From Haliclona indistincta (taxonomy: Eukaryota; Porifera; Demospongiae; Haplosclerida; Chalinidae), in NCBI GenBank assembly GCA_964017065.1, contig OZ024785.1, positions 930,001-994,000 on the forward strand: a stretch of 64,000 nt of DNA. Direction: 5' to 3'. Under the pieces are notes generated by a model. It saw nothing but the letters and a program-made list of their open reading frames with translations. It searched no databases and was not told the origin of the DNA. Positions 21,471 through 32,442 of the stretch are shown here, piece after piece (positions within the stretch are counted from its first letter, which is position 1; each line of letters opens with the position of its first letter). Made by a program: the position numbers and the translations under genes.

Positions 21471-22808
21471 AATTTGCTTCCGCCGGGCCTGCAGTTGAGT
21501 ATACAACTTGATCATGTGCTGACAATGGTACAGCTGACATTGGTCGCTTCCCAGGAGCATTTCCAAGGTCTGCATAATCAGTGGTTTCTCCAAATATTTA
21601 AAATTAGTGCTGGTAAAAATTAATAATTAACCTTTAGTCTTGCATCAGAGTAGATGACCTTGTCAGTAGGAGGTATTGCTGGTGTGTTGTGCAGTGGCAC
21701 TGTTCCAAGATCAGCATAATGAGTTCACCATGTTTAGCTGCCTGTAAAAGTTATCATGATTGTGATCAAGAATTTAAAAACATAAAAATTACCTTTTACA
21801 CTGGACACATTCTACTAGACTGATTCTGAGAAGAAAAAAAGATCAAAATATAATCTCTAAAATACATATCAGAATCTAAGGTACTGTTTAGATCATACAT
21901 ACATACTAGTATTGACCTCCTGAGATAAGGTCACATTATGGTATCTAGACTCCACTGTACAATATATGAACTATACACATGCTCTCCTTTATTGACCCAA
22001 AGTTATAGAGATATGTCATTCACATCACAACTAGTGACTTACTGTGAGATATTATGATGCGTGTGAGCCAAGTCAGCTATTCTGTGATCACCATAGCAAC
22101 ATCAGTGTGCTAATCTGCCTACTGTTTGAGACTTGTGTTGCAGTGGTTGACATGATTGAAGGCACTGAAGGTGAATGAGCTTGTGGTAAATATAAATTTC
22201 AAGTTTTCCATCTCACCATTCACTATGGAGTATCCACTGATAGGTCCTGGTCCAACAGTAGACAAGATTCTCCAGGCAAGATTTTCTTACTGAGTTGCTA
22301 ATAGCTGCTTGAGCACTACAAGCACCTAGTGACTAGTGTACCCTGCTAGCAACTATTACTTAGAGCTATACCTGCCATTTTGATAATCTTCATGTGTGAG
22401 CAGTAGCCTCGTACCCAGGTGCTAGAAGGGGGTGGAGGCTAGTGTGAGCAGGTAACCACAGTGTCATGATGAGATAGCTGAACACTGTTTATAGTTGTAT
22501 TTGGCATCACTGTTTGGCCCACTGGATGAAATACAGTAGTATAGTAGACACTGCTATATCTGATGGGATGTTGAATATGATTTGATCTCCTCTACCGCCA
22601 CTGCAATATGCTGGTATTAAAGTTCCGCCCATCCTATCAACAGTACAGTTGATAGTGACATCTTGTCCAGGACAGGCCACTAGCTGCCTGAAGTGTGATC
22701 TCGTCTTCAACAAGTTGAGCTGTCACATGATCTTTATAAAGTTTTGAAAAGATGAGATGAGACTCCCTCAGTATAGCTATTAGCATCAGACTACAAATAA
22801 ATGTTCCG
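21471..22808 (-). pseudogene. Decayed receptor of the C type (ITIM-tail relative)
   Basis: Pieces in the order of receptor C on the minus strand: a signal-like start near 22808 (MCGTFICSLMLIAI), an Ig exon remnant (about 22713-22507, ACPGQDVTINC), an end of FN3-2 (about 22200-22255), a tail exon (about 21645-21735) and a last tail exon (about 21590-21471, DYADLGNAPGKRP ... HDQVVYST). Both tail exons have lost one T at the ITIM codon (ATTATGC where C has ATTTATGC). The TM exon was not found and FN3-1 is missing. The final reading frame runs into the arm of the neighbouring foldback element. A TAGCCTCGTACCCAGGTGCT transposon end lies at 22407. Confidence 0.7.
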
Positions 22809-22859
22809 CACATTCTAGGAATTTGCACATTCTATAGAATGCACAAAATTAATTCTGGA

Positions 22860-23837
22860 ACATAAATAATTTTAAAAGCTTTCTTTAGTGGTGGTGGTAC
22901 CATCATACTCCCGAGCCAAATGAGATAACTATCCCACCCACTTGTTAGATAATCTCATGAATACTCTAATAGCTAACACAATGAGGCTGCTACAACAGTG
23001 CTTGTTCGACCATGAACGGTATATAGTTCATCAGCTAAGATAATTACTAGGTATACTTACAGCATGTATTTGCCTCGCACGGAAATAAAATTCATTAATA
23101 ATAATAATGCATGGTACCAACCAAAAGAAAAGACAAACAACATAAGTTACTAGATTAAATTAGATCGATAGCCACAAATATCTCTCTTGAAAACAGAGAG
23201 GGATGAAGCGGAGACAATCTGCTGCAGGGACAATCTCATGATCAGCAGGTTCCATAGTTTAACAGTGTCCCGGAAAAAGGAGGAGTCATAAGCATGAAAT
23301 GTCTTAGCATTGAGTCAAGAATCATAACCTGTTCTTCAGTTTCTGTAGACAGTCTTTTGTTAGCCCTTTCACGAATTCGAAGGTGTGAAAGTCTGTTTGC
23401 TCTATTATTTGTAATGGAGAGTAAATACATGCAGCGCGGGATTATGTTTTTACCGAGTAGCAGTGGTGTCTCTCTTCAAGTTCACGCTGTCTGCGCTTCC
23501 CCTCCCGCGCCAAAGCCCTGGTTCTTGCAGCATCAGTCACAGTATTGCTGATGAGGGCGGTGCATGGAAAGCGAGATGGGAAGGCGAATCGTTCATTTTG
23601 TAGTCGAGTTATGAAAGAACGTCGAGTAGTTATGAAAGAACGTGCAATCCCGGGGCCTTGCAATTGCTGCCCTCTGGCCCTCGCATACAATACTACAGTA
23701 TGGGCCTCGCCATATGGACTGATTGCATTCCTAAGCGTGACATATATATATATATACAAACATACAATTTCGACACAGTACTCCGCGATTACATGCCTCG
23801 CGCTAAGGCGCTCGGCAATAATGACCATGCATGCAGA
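22860..23837. other. Region with unrecognised minus-strand ORF pieces
   Basis: Two minus-strand open pieces meet with a frame change near 23430-23445: an upstream one ending RQRELEERHHCYS and a downstream one with SRLSHLR-like residues (RLSHLRIRERANKRLSTE). They may be a broken exon of a multicopy gene; I do not recognise the family. An (AT)n run lies at about 23740-23755. Confidence 0.35.
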
Positions 23838-26484
23838 TTAATTTGTGCTTGAGTTAACTGTAGAGTACACAACTTGATCATGTGATGACAGTGGTGGTGC
23901 CATTGGTTGTTTTCTAGGAGCAGTTCCAAGATCTGCATAAATCAGTGGCCGCTTTCTATCTAATGTATTTTCCTGCAATAAAATGACACAAACTTGATTC
24001 CATAATAATTATGATTATGATAAGATTACCTTTGGTTTATAGTCTCTTGCATCAGAGTAAATGACCTTGTCCACAGGAGGAGGAGGTATTGCTGGTTTGT
24101 TGTGCAATGGTACTGTTCCAAGATCAGCATAAATCAGTGGCCGCTTTCTATCTAATGCATTTTCCTGCAGTAAATGACACAAACTTGATTCCATAATAAA
24201 TAATTATGATAAGATAACCTTCTTTGGATTATACTCTCTTGCATCAGAGTAAATGACCTTGTCCACAGGAGGAGGAGGTATTGCTGGTTTATTGTGTAAT
24301 GGTACTGTTCCAAGATCAGCATAAATAATTTCACCACGTTTAGCTAGTGTCTATAAAAAGTTAAACACTGAATGCAAATTATATTAATGCATGTACCATA
24401 TTCACTGGAGGTGGTGGGCGGGGAGGAGGCATACTGTCATCATTATTAGGTGTTGTTAAATCAGCATAAATTGATGTTATTTTCTAAAGTGTTTGAGAAA
24501 CACATCACAGAACAAAGCACTTGGTTACATGACTAACATTTTGTGTAGAATCTGTCTTTTTGGTACTGTCCCTCTGTGAGTATTAAACACAAAACTTGAA
24601 ATAAAAATTAAGCACACTAACCATTTCAAAACTTTGTGAGTAGGTATTGCTATAAAGTGATAGAATGAAGATTTTAGTAACTATACAATAATATACCTGC
24701 TACATGTAACTTTTTTCTGTTTCTTTCCTAATAAAATGATTATTATTTTAATTAACACAATCATTATTAATCTTTTGCATACTTTTAGCCTGCACAAAGC
24801 ATATAATGATAACAAGTGATACCACCAGAAATAGTAGGAATGCTATGATTCCTCCAATCGGAGCTGCTATGATAATAATACTCCCTGATGTATCTGTCAT
24901 ATTATTAGCAGAGGTATTATTATTGTCTGGTGAGTTATATATGACTGAGGTAGAGCTGGATGCATAAGCTGCTGAGCATGGACAAAAATCAATATTGATT
25001 GCGATTTACAAATGAAGATTATATAGCAATTATTTAGTAGTAATTTACTTGCAAGGTCAAGATGATTATACTCATAGGTTGTTTTGACCATTATATACAG
25101 AACATTCTGTAACACATAATAGATGTTTTGACTAACTTGTGGTAGGACTATTAACAGTGATCTTAATGGAAGAACTTGCAAATAGCTCTAAACTTGTTGC
25201 AGTGATTGATGTAGTTGTAAGTGGCACTAAGCAATGTGTGACGATGCTTGGATAATTTTATTAATAATAATCTTGGATTCTAACCATTCACTATAGAGTA
25301 ATCACTGATAGCTCCTGGTCCCACAGCATTGACAGCAATCACTGTAATATAGTAGGTTACTCCTGGTACACCAGACACTGTGTAGCTAGTCATAGAAGAG
25401 TTCACTTGTGTGTGTATCAGTGTGCTGTTATCACTCGTATTATAAGACACTACATAGTGAAGGACTGGGAAACCAACTATCAGTGGAGGAGGCTGAAGAA
25501 TAAAATCACGAATGTACACATGATACTTATTCATACCTTCCAAGTCAGATTAATAGTGCTTGTTTGATATGACTGTATCATAAAGCTCACATTACCAGGA
25601 ACTGCATTAACACAACAATTAAAAGTGAATGCATGATCAGCATGTAAATTACTTACCATCATATGTGACTGTGAGGTGATCACTCCATGGTCCATGTTGT
25701 TCTGTACTGTCAGTAACAGCCACAGCAAATGAGTAGTTGTGTCCACGAGTGATCAGGTCATCAGTCAGTATCAGTGACTCAGTGTTGCTAGTACTGTAGC
25801 ACAAGCTAGAGCTACTGTAGCTAGTGATATTGATAGTGTAGTTGAAGGCACAGTCTGTGGGTCCATTAGGAGGAGCTAGCCATGTTAGTGATGCTGGTGG
25901 CTTGATGGCAGTGATACTCAGACTAGATGGAGAGTTAGCTGCACCTTTGAATATTCATTATAATAATAATTATTTTATTATAGCTATAATTATTATGTAC
26001 CTGCTATTGAAATGCTGACAGATGTGAACTTGCTCGGTGGTAACTGACATTGCATCATATTGTTATGATAAGCAAGTGTAACATTGAATATCGTGGCAAT
26101 TGACAAAATTGTATAATTCGCTCCATTAAATGTAGCAGTAAAGATGTCACGAGGTGAGTTGCTTGTGGTAGATCCATCACTGCGGATGTTATATATACCC
26201 TGGTAGGACCAAGTCATCGTTGGTAGATCAACCATTGCCATCATTGTGTGTAGTGTTCTTATAATAGTACAGTTTAGAGTGACATCTTGTCCAGGACAGG
26301 CAGCTGATCCATTAGCTGGCTGTATAGGCTGGATTGTGACAGTATCACTGAACTGAGGCTCAGCAGCAGCTGTATCTGAAGAGTAGCTTGGATATCACAT
26401 TGAATTTTAATAATAAGTATCTTTCTTACTTATACTGCAGCTGTAACTAGTCAGTGCAAGGACGAGCAAATAGATTAAAGACAT
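23838..26484 (-). CDS. Receptor C: Ig/FN3 membrane receptor with five ITIM-form motifs (616 aa)
   Basis: Exons (minus): 26484-26430, 26375-26001, 25944-25657, 25601-25537, 25492-25285, 25226-25137, 24968-24783, 24727-24697, 24649-24622, 24573-24538, 24483-24397, 24350-24219, 24164-24030, 23972-23838; phases close to 617 codons. Residues 1-18 form a signal peptide, 19-143 an Ig domain, 144-239 and 240-330 two FN3 domains, 331-390 a Ser/Thr/Asn-rich stalk, 391-419 the membrane segment, then KRKKQKK. The tail has ITIM-form tyrosines (S/I/V/L-x-Y-x-x-L/V) at 460 SIYADL, 493 IIYADL, 539 LIYADL, 584 LIYADL and 608 VVYSTV, plus VIYSDA at 517 and 563 and proline runs (AIPPPPV) that suit SH3 or EVH1 binding. 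By analogy, phosphorylated ITIMs would recruit SH2 phosphatases and inhibit signalling. The ligand is unknown. The exon 7 donor could instead be a GC donor after CAG. Confidence 0.85.
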
Positions 26485-26631
26485 TTTGAAAATTCTGAAC
26501 ACTGTACAGAATCATAATGTAGCACGCTTTTATAACTAAGCATCAGAAAACAATGTTAACGCCCCCGTACGAACTCGTCTGAGAGCTTGAGACTGAGAAC
26601 GCGGATTCTGGCTGCAATCTGCTATTCTATA
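26485..26631. promoter_or_regulatory. Divergent promoter between receptors C and E (147 bp)
   Basis: Only 147 bp separate the start codons of receptor C (minus) and receptor E (plus). A minus-strand TATAAAAG lies at 26534-26527, 43 bp before the C start. No TATA is evident for E. Shared control of both genes is an inference from the spacing. Confidence 0.6.
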
Positions 26632-29600
26632 ATGGCGCTTCCCGGTCTCTGTTTGATGTTGGCCCTTATTCTTTCATATTCTGTAACATCAGCAACAGGT
26701 ACGTTTAGAGAAAAGATTATAGGCGTGATAAATTCACACTTGCATTGATACTGGCGCCTGACAATGATAATGACATGCATTACCCATGATCAGGTGTCCG
26801 TGTGTCTTGTTTCGTGCTCGGTTTCGTGTCAGCATTAGTTGTACTCATGCCAGTGTATATAGTGTATAGTGGTAATACGGCTCTTAGTATTAATGTGCTA
26901 ACAGCTAGTATGTCCTAAACTCCTTAAGACTGTAGATCCGCCCCCTTTGCATCAAGAGGTGTCAATTTAATGTTACGTGACAATAATACTTATTAGACCA
27001 CAGCTAAGCGATGTTGACCAATCAGGTTGCGTAGCTGCCAGTCTATAAATCTCATAATGGAATCCCGCCACTGCCGCGACTTCATAATGGAATCCCACCA
27101 CACTGCGCAGATTACGGTTCTGTACGCGGAGTTCTACTGAATAATTTTAACAGCGCTCGCGTGTCAGCTTGCTCGTCGTTCGCGTCGTTTCTGCTTGCTG
27201 TTGCTATGGTCTAAATCAGTTAGACAGCCCATCCAATCGGATCTACGCGATGTAGAAGCCCTCGCGCCGTTACCATAGCGCCCTCGCTACGCTCGGACGC
27301 TATATAGCAACGGCTCTCGGGCTTCTAAATCGTGTAGATCCTCGGATGCGCTGTCTAACTATTATTTACATGTTGATTGAGTCTACTAATTTGAAATACT
27401 GTAATTTGATTGGTCAACAGCGTGACTCTAATTCCTGTAGAGTCACGGTAGCGAAGCTCTAAGTGTACCCTCAGGCGTTCAGACATAAGCAAAGAATGGA
27501 GTGTGTGTTTGCTGTAATGGGCTCAGTATACGTTTCTTACAGCTTCGAAGTTGAAGGACACTGTATTAGTCCAGAGACGCTCACTAAAAGTACGGAATGC
27601 TAACTAAACAGCGCTGAACGCTGATGTTTCAGGTATCGTAGTATTCCTTGACGGTGTTACTAGCTCGCAGGTCACTCGCCATATTGCTATAAGCTCCACC
27701 CTAGCCTGGCGCTCCTCCCCTGCCATGCTAACCTAGTAAACTAGTAGACTCTAAATAAGTTAGACAGCTCATCCAATCGGATCCACGCGGTTTAGAAACC
27801 CTTGACCCGCTGGAATATAGTGTCCTCGCTACGCTCGTAGGCCTTAGCAACAGGCCTTGGGTTTCTTAATTGCGTAGATCCTCGGACTCGCTGTCTAAAT
27901 ATTTTATAAATTATTATGTAATAATTATTTAAACCACTCTGGGCAATGCATTGTGCAATTTAAAGCATGAGGGCCATGACCAATAACGGTCGAGAACACA
28001 TGATAATGCACAAGCCGTAGGCATGTGCTTTGTCAGCATTTGAGGTTATTGGCTTGCCCGAGTGCTTTAAATGGTCTAAATATTGTAATGCTCACTGTGT
28101 GGCCTCCGTGCTCTTGTGCTAGAGTGGCACTTCGATGAGTGTCTTAAGGTGGCAGGTGACCAAATTAATGATATTCATGACTTTTGCAGGTAGCTGTATT
28201 TTCCTAGCCATTGGTATTCGTGCAGACAGAATTGCTGCGTGCAGTTTGCTTGCCTATCGATAGCCATCAAATAGAGTAAATTTCAGCAATGCAGTGTTAG
28301 CCATCGCGGAGCTACGAGCTCGCCCTGTGAAGACTAAGCACGATCGATTGTAAACACTTTCTTTAGTTGTGCGAAAGATGCGAAGCTAAAACTGCTCGAG
28401 CATGCTCATCTGCCATCTGTGCAGGAATCTATGTGATGTTTTTGCCGAGCGCTGCTCATACACGATATTACAGCAGCGCAGGCTGTGCTGTCTGGCACCA
28501 CATAGCTGTAATATCGCGTATGGTAAAGCCAGAGCAAGATAAATAAGAAAAGATGATTCTAGCTTTTAGGTCACTGAAAGGATACGAACCCGTTCATGTG
28601 CGCTTAGTACGCTTCCAGGTCTAGGATAAATTTGCCGTAGAATAGCATATTTGCTGGCTGGCTGGCTATCTGTCATGGGGTGTGTTTGTCGCCTAATGTT
28701 CCCGGAAAACACCTATTACTGCACACAGGAGCATGAATACAGTCAACGATAATTATTTCCGGAGCTTGATTGGTAGCTTATGAACTTAGCAACTCTTGAT
28801 AAGGTCTACCCTTTTAAATTCCAGGTAGGGTTAATGAAATGACACGTAATTTTTATGCTGTACACCCCAAAAACCTAAGATTTGACCTTTTGGACACATA
28901 CATTTGTATTTGGGAACAGTACAGGTCGGGTTAATGGTTCAACTGCTAAAGGCTGCAATATTGAAAGTCACCTTGCAGATAACTATGAACAATGAATGCA
29001 TCCATTCTCAAAATTAATAAATAAAAAGGCATGGCATTTTGTGGCATGGCATTATTTATAAAGGTTTTCTGCTGTGAGTTCAGGCTATATTTTACGTTCT
29101 CATGGATAGAACTAAGGCGTGTCCGCACTTGAAACCCTAGTTGAATCCAGATTGGATTAATCCAGACTTACCCGGGTTAAACTCAGTTAGCGAGCGTCCG
29201 CACTCGACCCGGATCGATGTGAGTCAGCCTCAGTCAGGTTCATGCTAGCAGTCCAAGGCCGTGCTTATAGCGATAACATAGCACTTCTTGGCTGTGTGGG
29301 TCTTTCTCCAGCACTAGAATGCTCGAAGAACGTCTCTAGTGCATGTACACGTGGATTCACCGAATTCACCAAAACGGACCGGATTCACCAAAACTAGGTC
29401 GAGTGCGGACGCGATCTGTCCAAGTTCAACCCACCGGGTTCTATATCGTGTTGATCTCTTGACCTTGGTATCTTAATGGTTTTTTTTTCACTTGATGTAG
29501 TTTTCCTCGATCGTGATCAAGATGAACCTATTTGTGCCTCAGGGAAACTTACCTTTAGGTGCACTACTATCACTACTTTGGGATTTCTTCGATGGTTTAT

Positions 29601-32442
29601 CAATGGTGTATCAGTTTATACTATTGACAGTTCAGTTGCTGTCAATGACAATGTAACAGTGGATGGAAGTTTGTTTGTTTTTGACAGTAGTTCAACTATT
29701 GCTAGTGCTAATGTCTACACATCAACTGCTACACTGAACACTTCACATGTTCGAACTGTACGATGTTTTGATGGAGGGTCATCGGAGACTCGCACAAATT
29801 TATTCAGAGGTAAATTAATGTTACTTTATATTATTATTATTATTGAATTTTGTGCATTTAGTTGAAGACTGTGCCATTAATATAACAGGGGAAATTAATG
29901 GGACTACAATCACGGTAAAGTGGACTAGGCCTGCTGGAGATTGCTGTGTGCAATCTCTCGTGATGACATCAGAATCAAGCATGCCATTTGTAACTAACGA
30001 TACAAGTTTTATTCTGACCAATCTCTTGACACAACAACGACGAGAAGATGCCTTTGTTTCTGTTCGTTGTCTGGATATGATAGGGACACAGGGACCTAAA
30101 GTTGTTTACAAACCTGTCGTTGGTATGTTGAAATGTGTTTTTAAATGTGTTAGGTTACGATCTGTACATTACAGGTCCTCCATCTGTTGATGTTCTGCCA
30201 CCACTACCTGCTGACTTGAATGGTAGATACGAAATCAATTTTGAAACTGATATAGTGAGTGTTTTTAAATGTGTACTGTTTACATTGTTTTGTACAGAGC
30301 TCGAGTTTTGGATTTTTTGCTGAAATAACAGGGTGCAATGTTAACGTTGATGGGGGTTCTTGTAATCACACTACGAAAAAAGCCTATATTAGTAGAGATG
30401 GATTTGATGACTTCCGTGTTATTATCACATTTACTTACGAACTGAATGGTATATCTAGTTCGATGCAGGAGATGACTGAATTTGGTAATGATTAATGCTG
30501 AAAAATTCATGATTATTGTTGTTTATTTCAATTACAGATGAGAGTCAAGCAACGATTCTTCAAAAAGCAGGTGAGCTGCTTGTTACAAGTAATATATAAA
30601 CCATGGCTTCGAAGCGAGGGGTTTATCGAGGCTGCAAAGTTCCGATGACCGAGACCGAGGGTGGTATATTCGGCATATACCACCCTATATACGTCGCTAT
30701 ATACGGTATATACGTCGCTTCGTGCTCGCGTTCGCGTGGATCTCGATTTAGCGGTGAGTCACGGACCGAGAGGAGGCCCCAAGTGTGTAAGCGTACCTGA
30801 GTAGAGTGTGTGGCAAAGACTTGGACAGCTTTGTGCTTCTAGAGCGAAAGAGCGATCGCTATGTTTCTTGTATTATTCAACATGACTTGGGCAGGGTTTG
30901 TCACATGCTTGCCAATTTAATACCCACTAGTGTCAGGATGATTGTACACTATAAATCTCAGCCACTTCTGCACATCTTTGCCCTGCAACTGGGTGGTGCT
31001 AGTTGCAAGGCGAATAACTGCCCTCGCCCTAACTGCCCTAGATATACCATTCAGTTCGTAAGTAAATATGTAGCCTCGTCCCCAGGCTCTCCGTGGGTGT
31101 GGCTAGATTGCGTGGGTGTTTGGAGGAGAGCCTGGTATCCACTGCTCACGCATGTGCTAGTTTTTCAATTAAAAGCACGTGTTTTTTTATTGATGACGGC
31201 GTTGAATTTACATCCTGTATAAATTTACGTAACGCTAGGCGTGTCTCTCGATCTTATATCGTGTATTTCACTGGCAGGCAAAAGGCGTGAACATCGACAG
31301 TGGAGCACCAGACATAGCGAGCTGCTACTCGTGTCTGTGGCGATTGATGATGGGCACCACAACATGTCTGCATGAAGTGCGTTGGGCGAGCGGAGGCGTT
31401 AGAGAAGACATCCCTTTTATCGTGCACCGCGCCAATTGCAGTGACTTGCGCCGGCTTGGGACTCATTCCATGGTTTCCAGTGCACTCTAGTGCGTATTTC
31501 AGCGCGTTCTCAAACTCGTCGTCTACTCGTCTTCACACATTAGTAGTTGTTCAGCTCGAGAGGTGTGGTCTGACGACGTAATGTAACACGGCCGTTTACG
31601 AAAAATAACCCGAGCCTTGGAATTCCAAGGCAAACTAGCGCATGCGCAAGCAGTGGATACCAGGCTCTCCTCCCAACACCCACACAATCGAGCCACACCC
31701 ACGGAGAGCCTGGGGACGAGGCTAGTAAATATGATAATAACATGCCCTCGCGCAACCTCAACCTGGTCACGTGACCAGGGCACACCTCTTGGTTAACCCC
31801 TTGAGGAGTGTATTTCTCGTATACCACCATGGTGGTATATATCGCATAATCTCCATGGTGGATTATGCGATATATACCACCATGGAGGTATATGAGAAAT
31901 TCACTCTTCAATGGGTTAACTGAGGTGTGCACCATGGTGGGGAATATGAGAAATATACCACCTGTGCCTTGTATGGGGACGCCCACACACTATGGTATAT
32001 AGATAGACCTCTGAATCATGCTATATCATATACATAATTATACCATAGATTAGGAATTTTTCGTTATTATTTCGATTTTCAAAGCTTGATTATGTGTGTA
32101 CTGTGTGCTAATAATATTGTTTGTTTAATTACATTGCTAGAATGGACGCTTACAATTTTATGCTGAAAATTCTATCTACATCTGTATCATTTTTAGATAA
32201 TGAACGCTTGGTGACTCCTCTTACTGGAGCCTGTGCTGCTCTTGCTGTACTGTCATTGATCTTGATACTCATAGTTGTCATACTGGTGATAGTGGTATGT
32301 GCTCAGTGCAAAAAGGTTAAAGCCCTTTTAAATGGTTAGACTACTTGTGTGAGGTAGTGTGTTTTGTTTATAGTTTGTTCTTTATACAGCAAGTGACATC
32401 CCTTTATATACACAAGAGTCAAAGTCTGATACCAAGACATAG
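26632..32442 (+). CDS. Receptor E: divergent Ig/FN3 single-pass membrane protein (375 aa)
   Basis: Exons: 26632-26698, 29501-29809, 29862-30122, 30175-30254, 30298-30484, 30538-30570, 32197-32334, 32390-32442. Phases close to 376 codons. Residues 1-22 are a signal peptide (MALPGLCLMLALILSYSV). An Ig-like domain is 23-125 (CASGKLTFRC ... RTVRCF). An FN3 domain is 126-212 (TTITVKW). A second FN3-like region is 213-301 over two exons. The membrane segment is about 322-347 (Leu/Ile/Val-rich), followed by QCKKVK and a short tail of about 25 residues with one tyrosine in PLYTQ. There is no ITIM. Introns 1 (2.8 kb) and 6 (1.6 kb) are filled with small transposons. It is the only member on the plus strand and is distant in sequence from A-C. 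Confidence 0.8.
27220..27358. mobile_element. 139-bp MITE, TTAGACAGC ends (copy 1)
   Basis: Palindromic element starting TTAGACAGCCCATCC and ending GCGCTGTCTAA, inside intron 1 of receptor E. A second copy of the same length lies at 27760-27898. Confidence 0.7.
27760..27898. mobile_element. 139-bp MITE, TTAGACAGC ends (copy 2)
   Basis: Same ends and length as the element at 27220-27358, with several substitutions in the body. A further small inverted repeat (TTTAAAGCATGAGG ... CCCGAGTGCTTTAAA) lies at about 27959-28068. Confidence 0.7.
28164..28525. mobile_element. Single diverged arm of the 18982-19635 foldback family
   Basis: Matches the left arm of that element in order (ATGATATTCATGA, ATTCGTGCAGACAGA, GCTTGCCTATCGATAG, TGTGAAGACTAA, GAAGCTAAAACTGCTC) but without the mirrored second arm. 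Confidence 0.65.
29116..29413. mobile_element. Small inverted-repeat element, TCCGCACT motif
   Basis: GCGTGTCCGCACTTGA near 29117 and GCGTCCGCACTCGACC near 29194 are matched by GGTCGAGTGCGGACGC at about 29398-29413. Probably a MITE just upstream of exon 2 of receptor E. The exact ends are uncertain. Confidence 0.4.
31071..31724. mobile_element. Foldback element with TAGCCTCGTCCCCAGG ends and 9-bp target duplication
   Basis: TAGCCTCGTCCCCAGGCTCT at 31071 is mirrored at the right end (31724); arms are about 90 bp. GTAAATATG is found directly outside both ends (31062-31070, 31725-31733), a clean 9-bp duplication as made by Mutator-like elements. It lies in intron 6 of receptor E. Confidence 0.75.
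31780..31930. mobile_element. Compact hairpin element, GCACACCTC ends
   Basis: GCACACCTCTTGGTTAACCC at 31780 is matched by GGGTTAACTGAGGTGTGC ending at 31930. The inner 95 bp form a further near-perfect hairpin (ATACCACCATGGTGGTAT and repeats of it). No coding capacity. Confidence 0.6.

Noticed and set aside
30603..31581. Several 60-138-codon plus-strand frames
   Set aside because: They fall in intron 6 of receptor E and in the foldback element there; no coding features.
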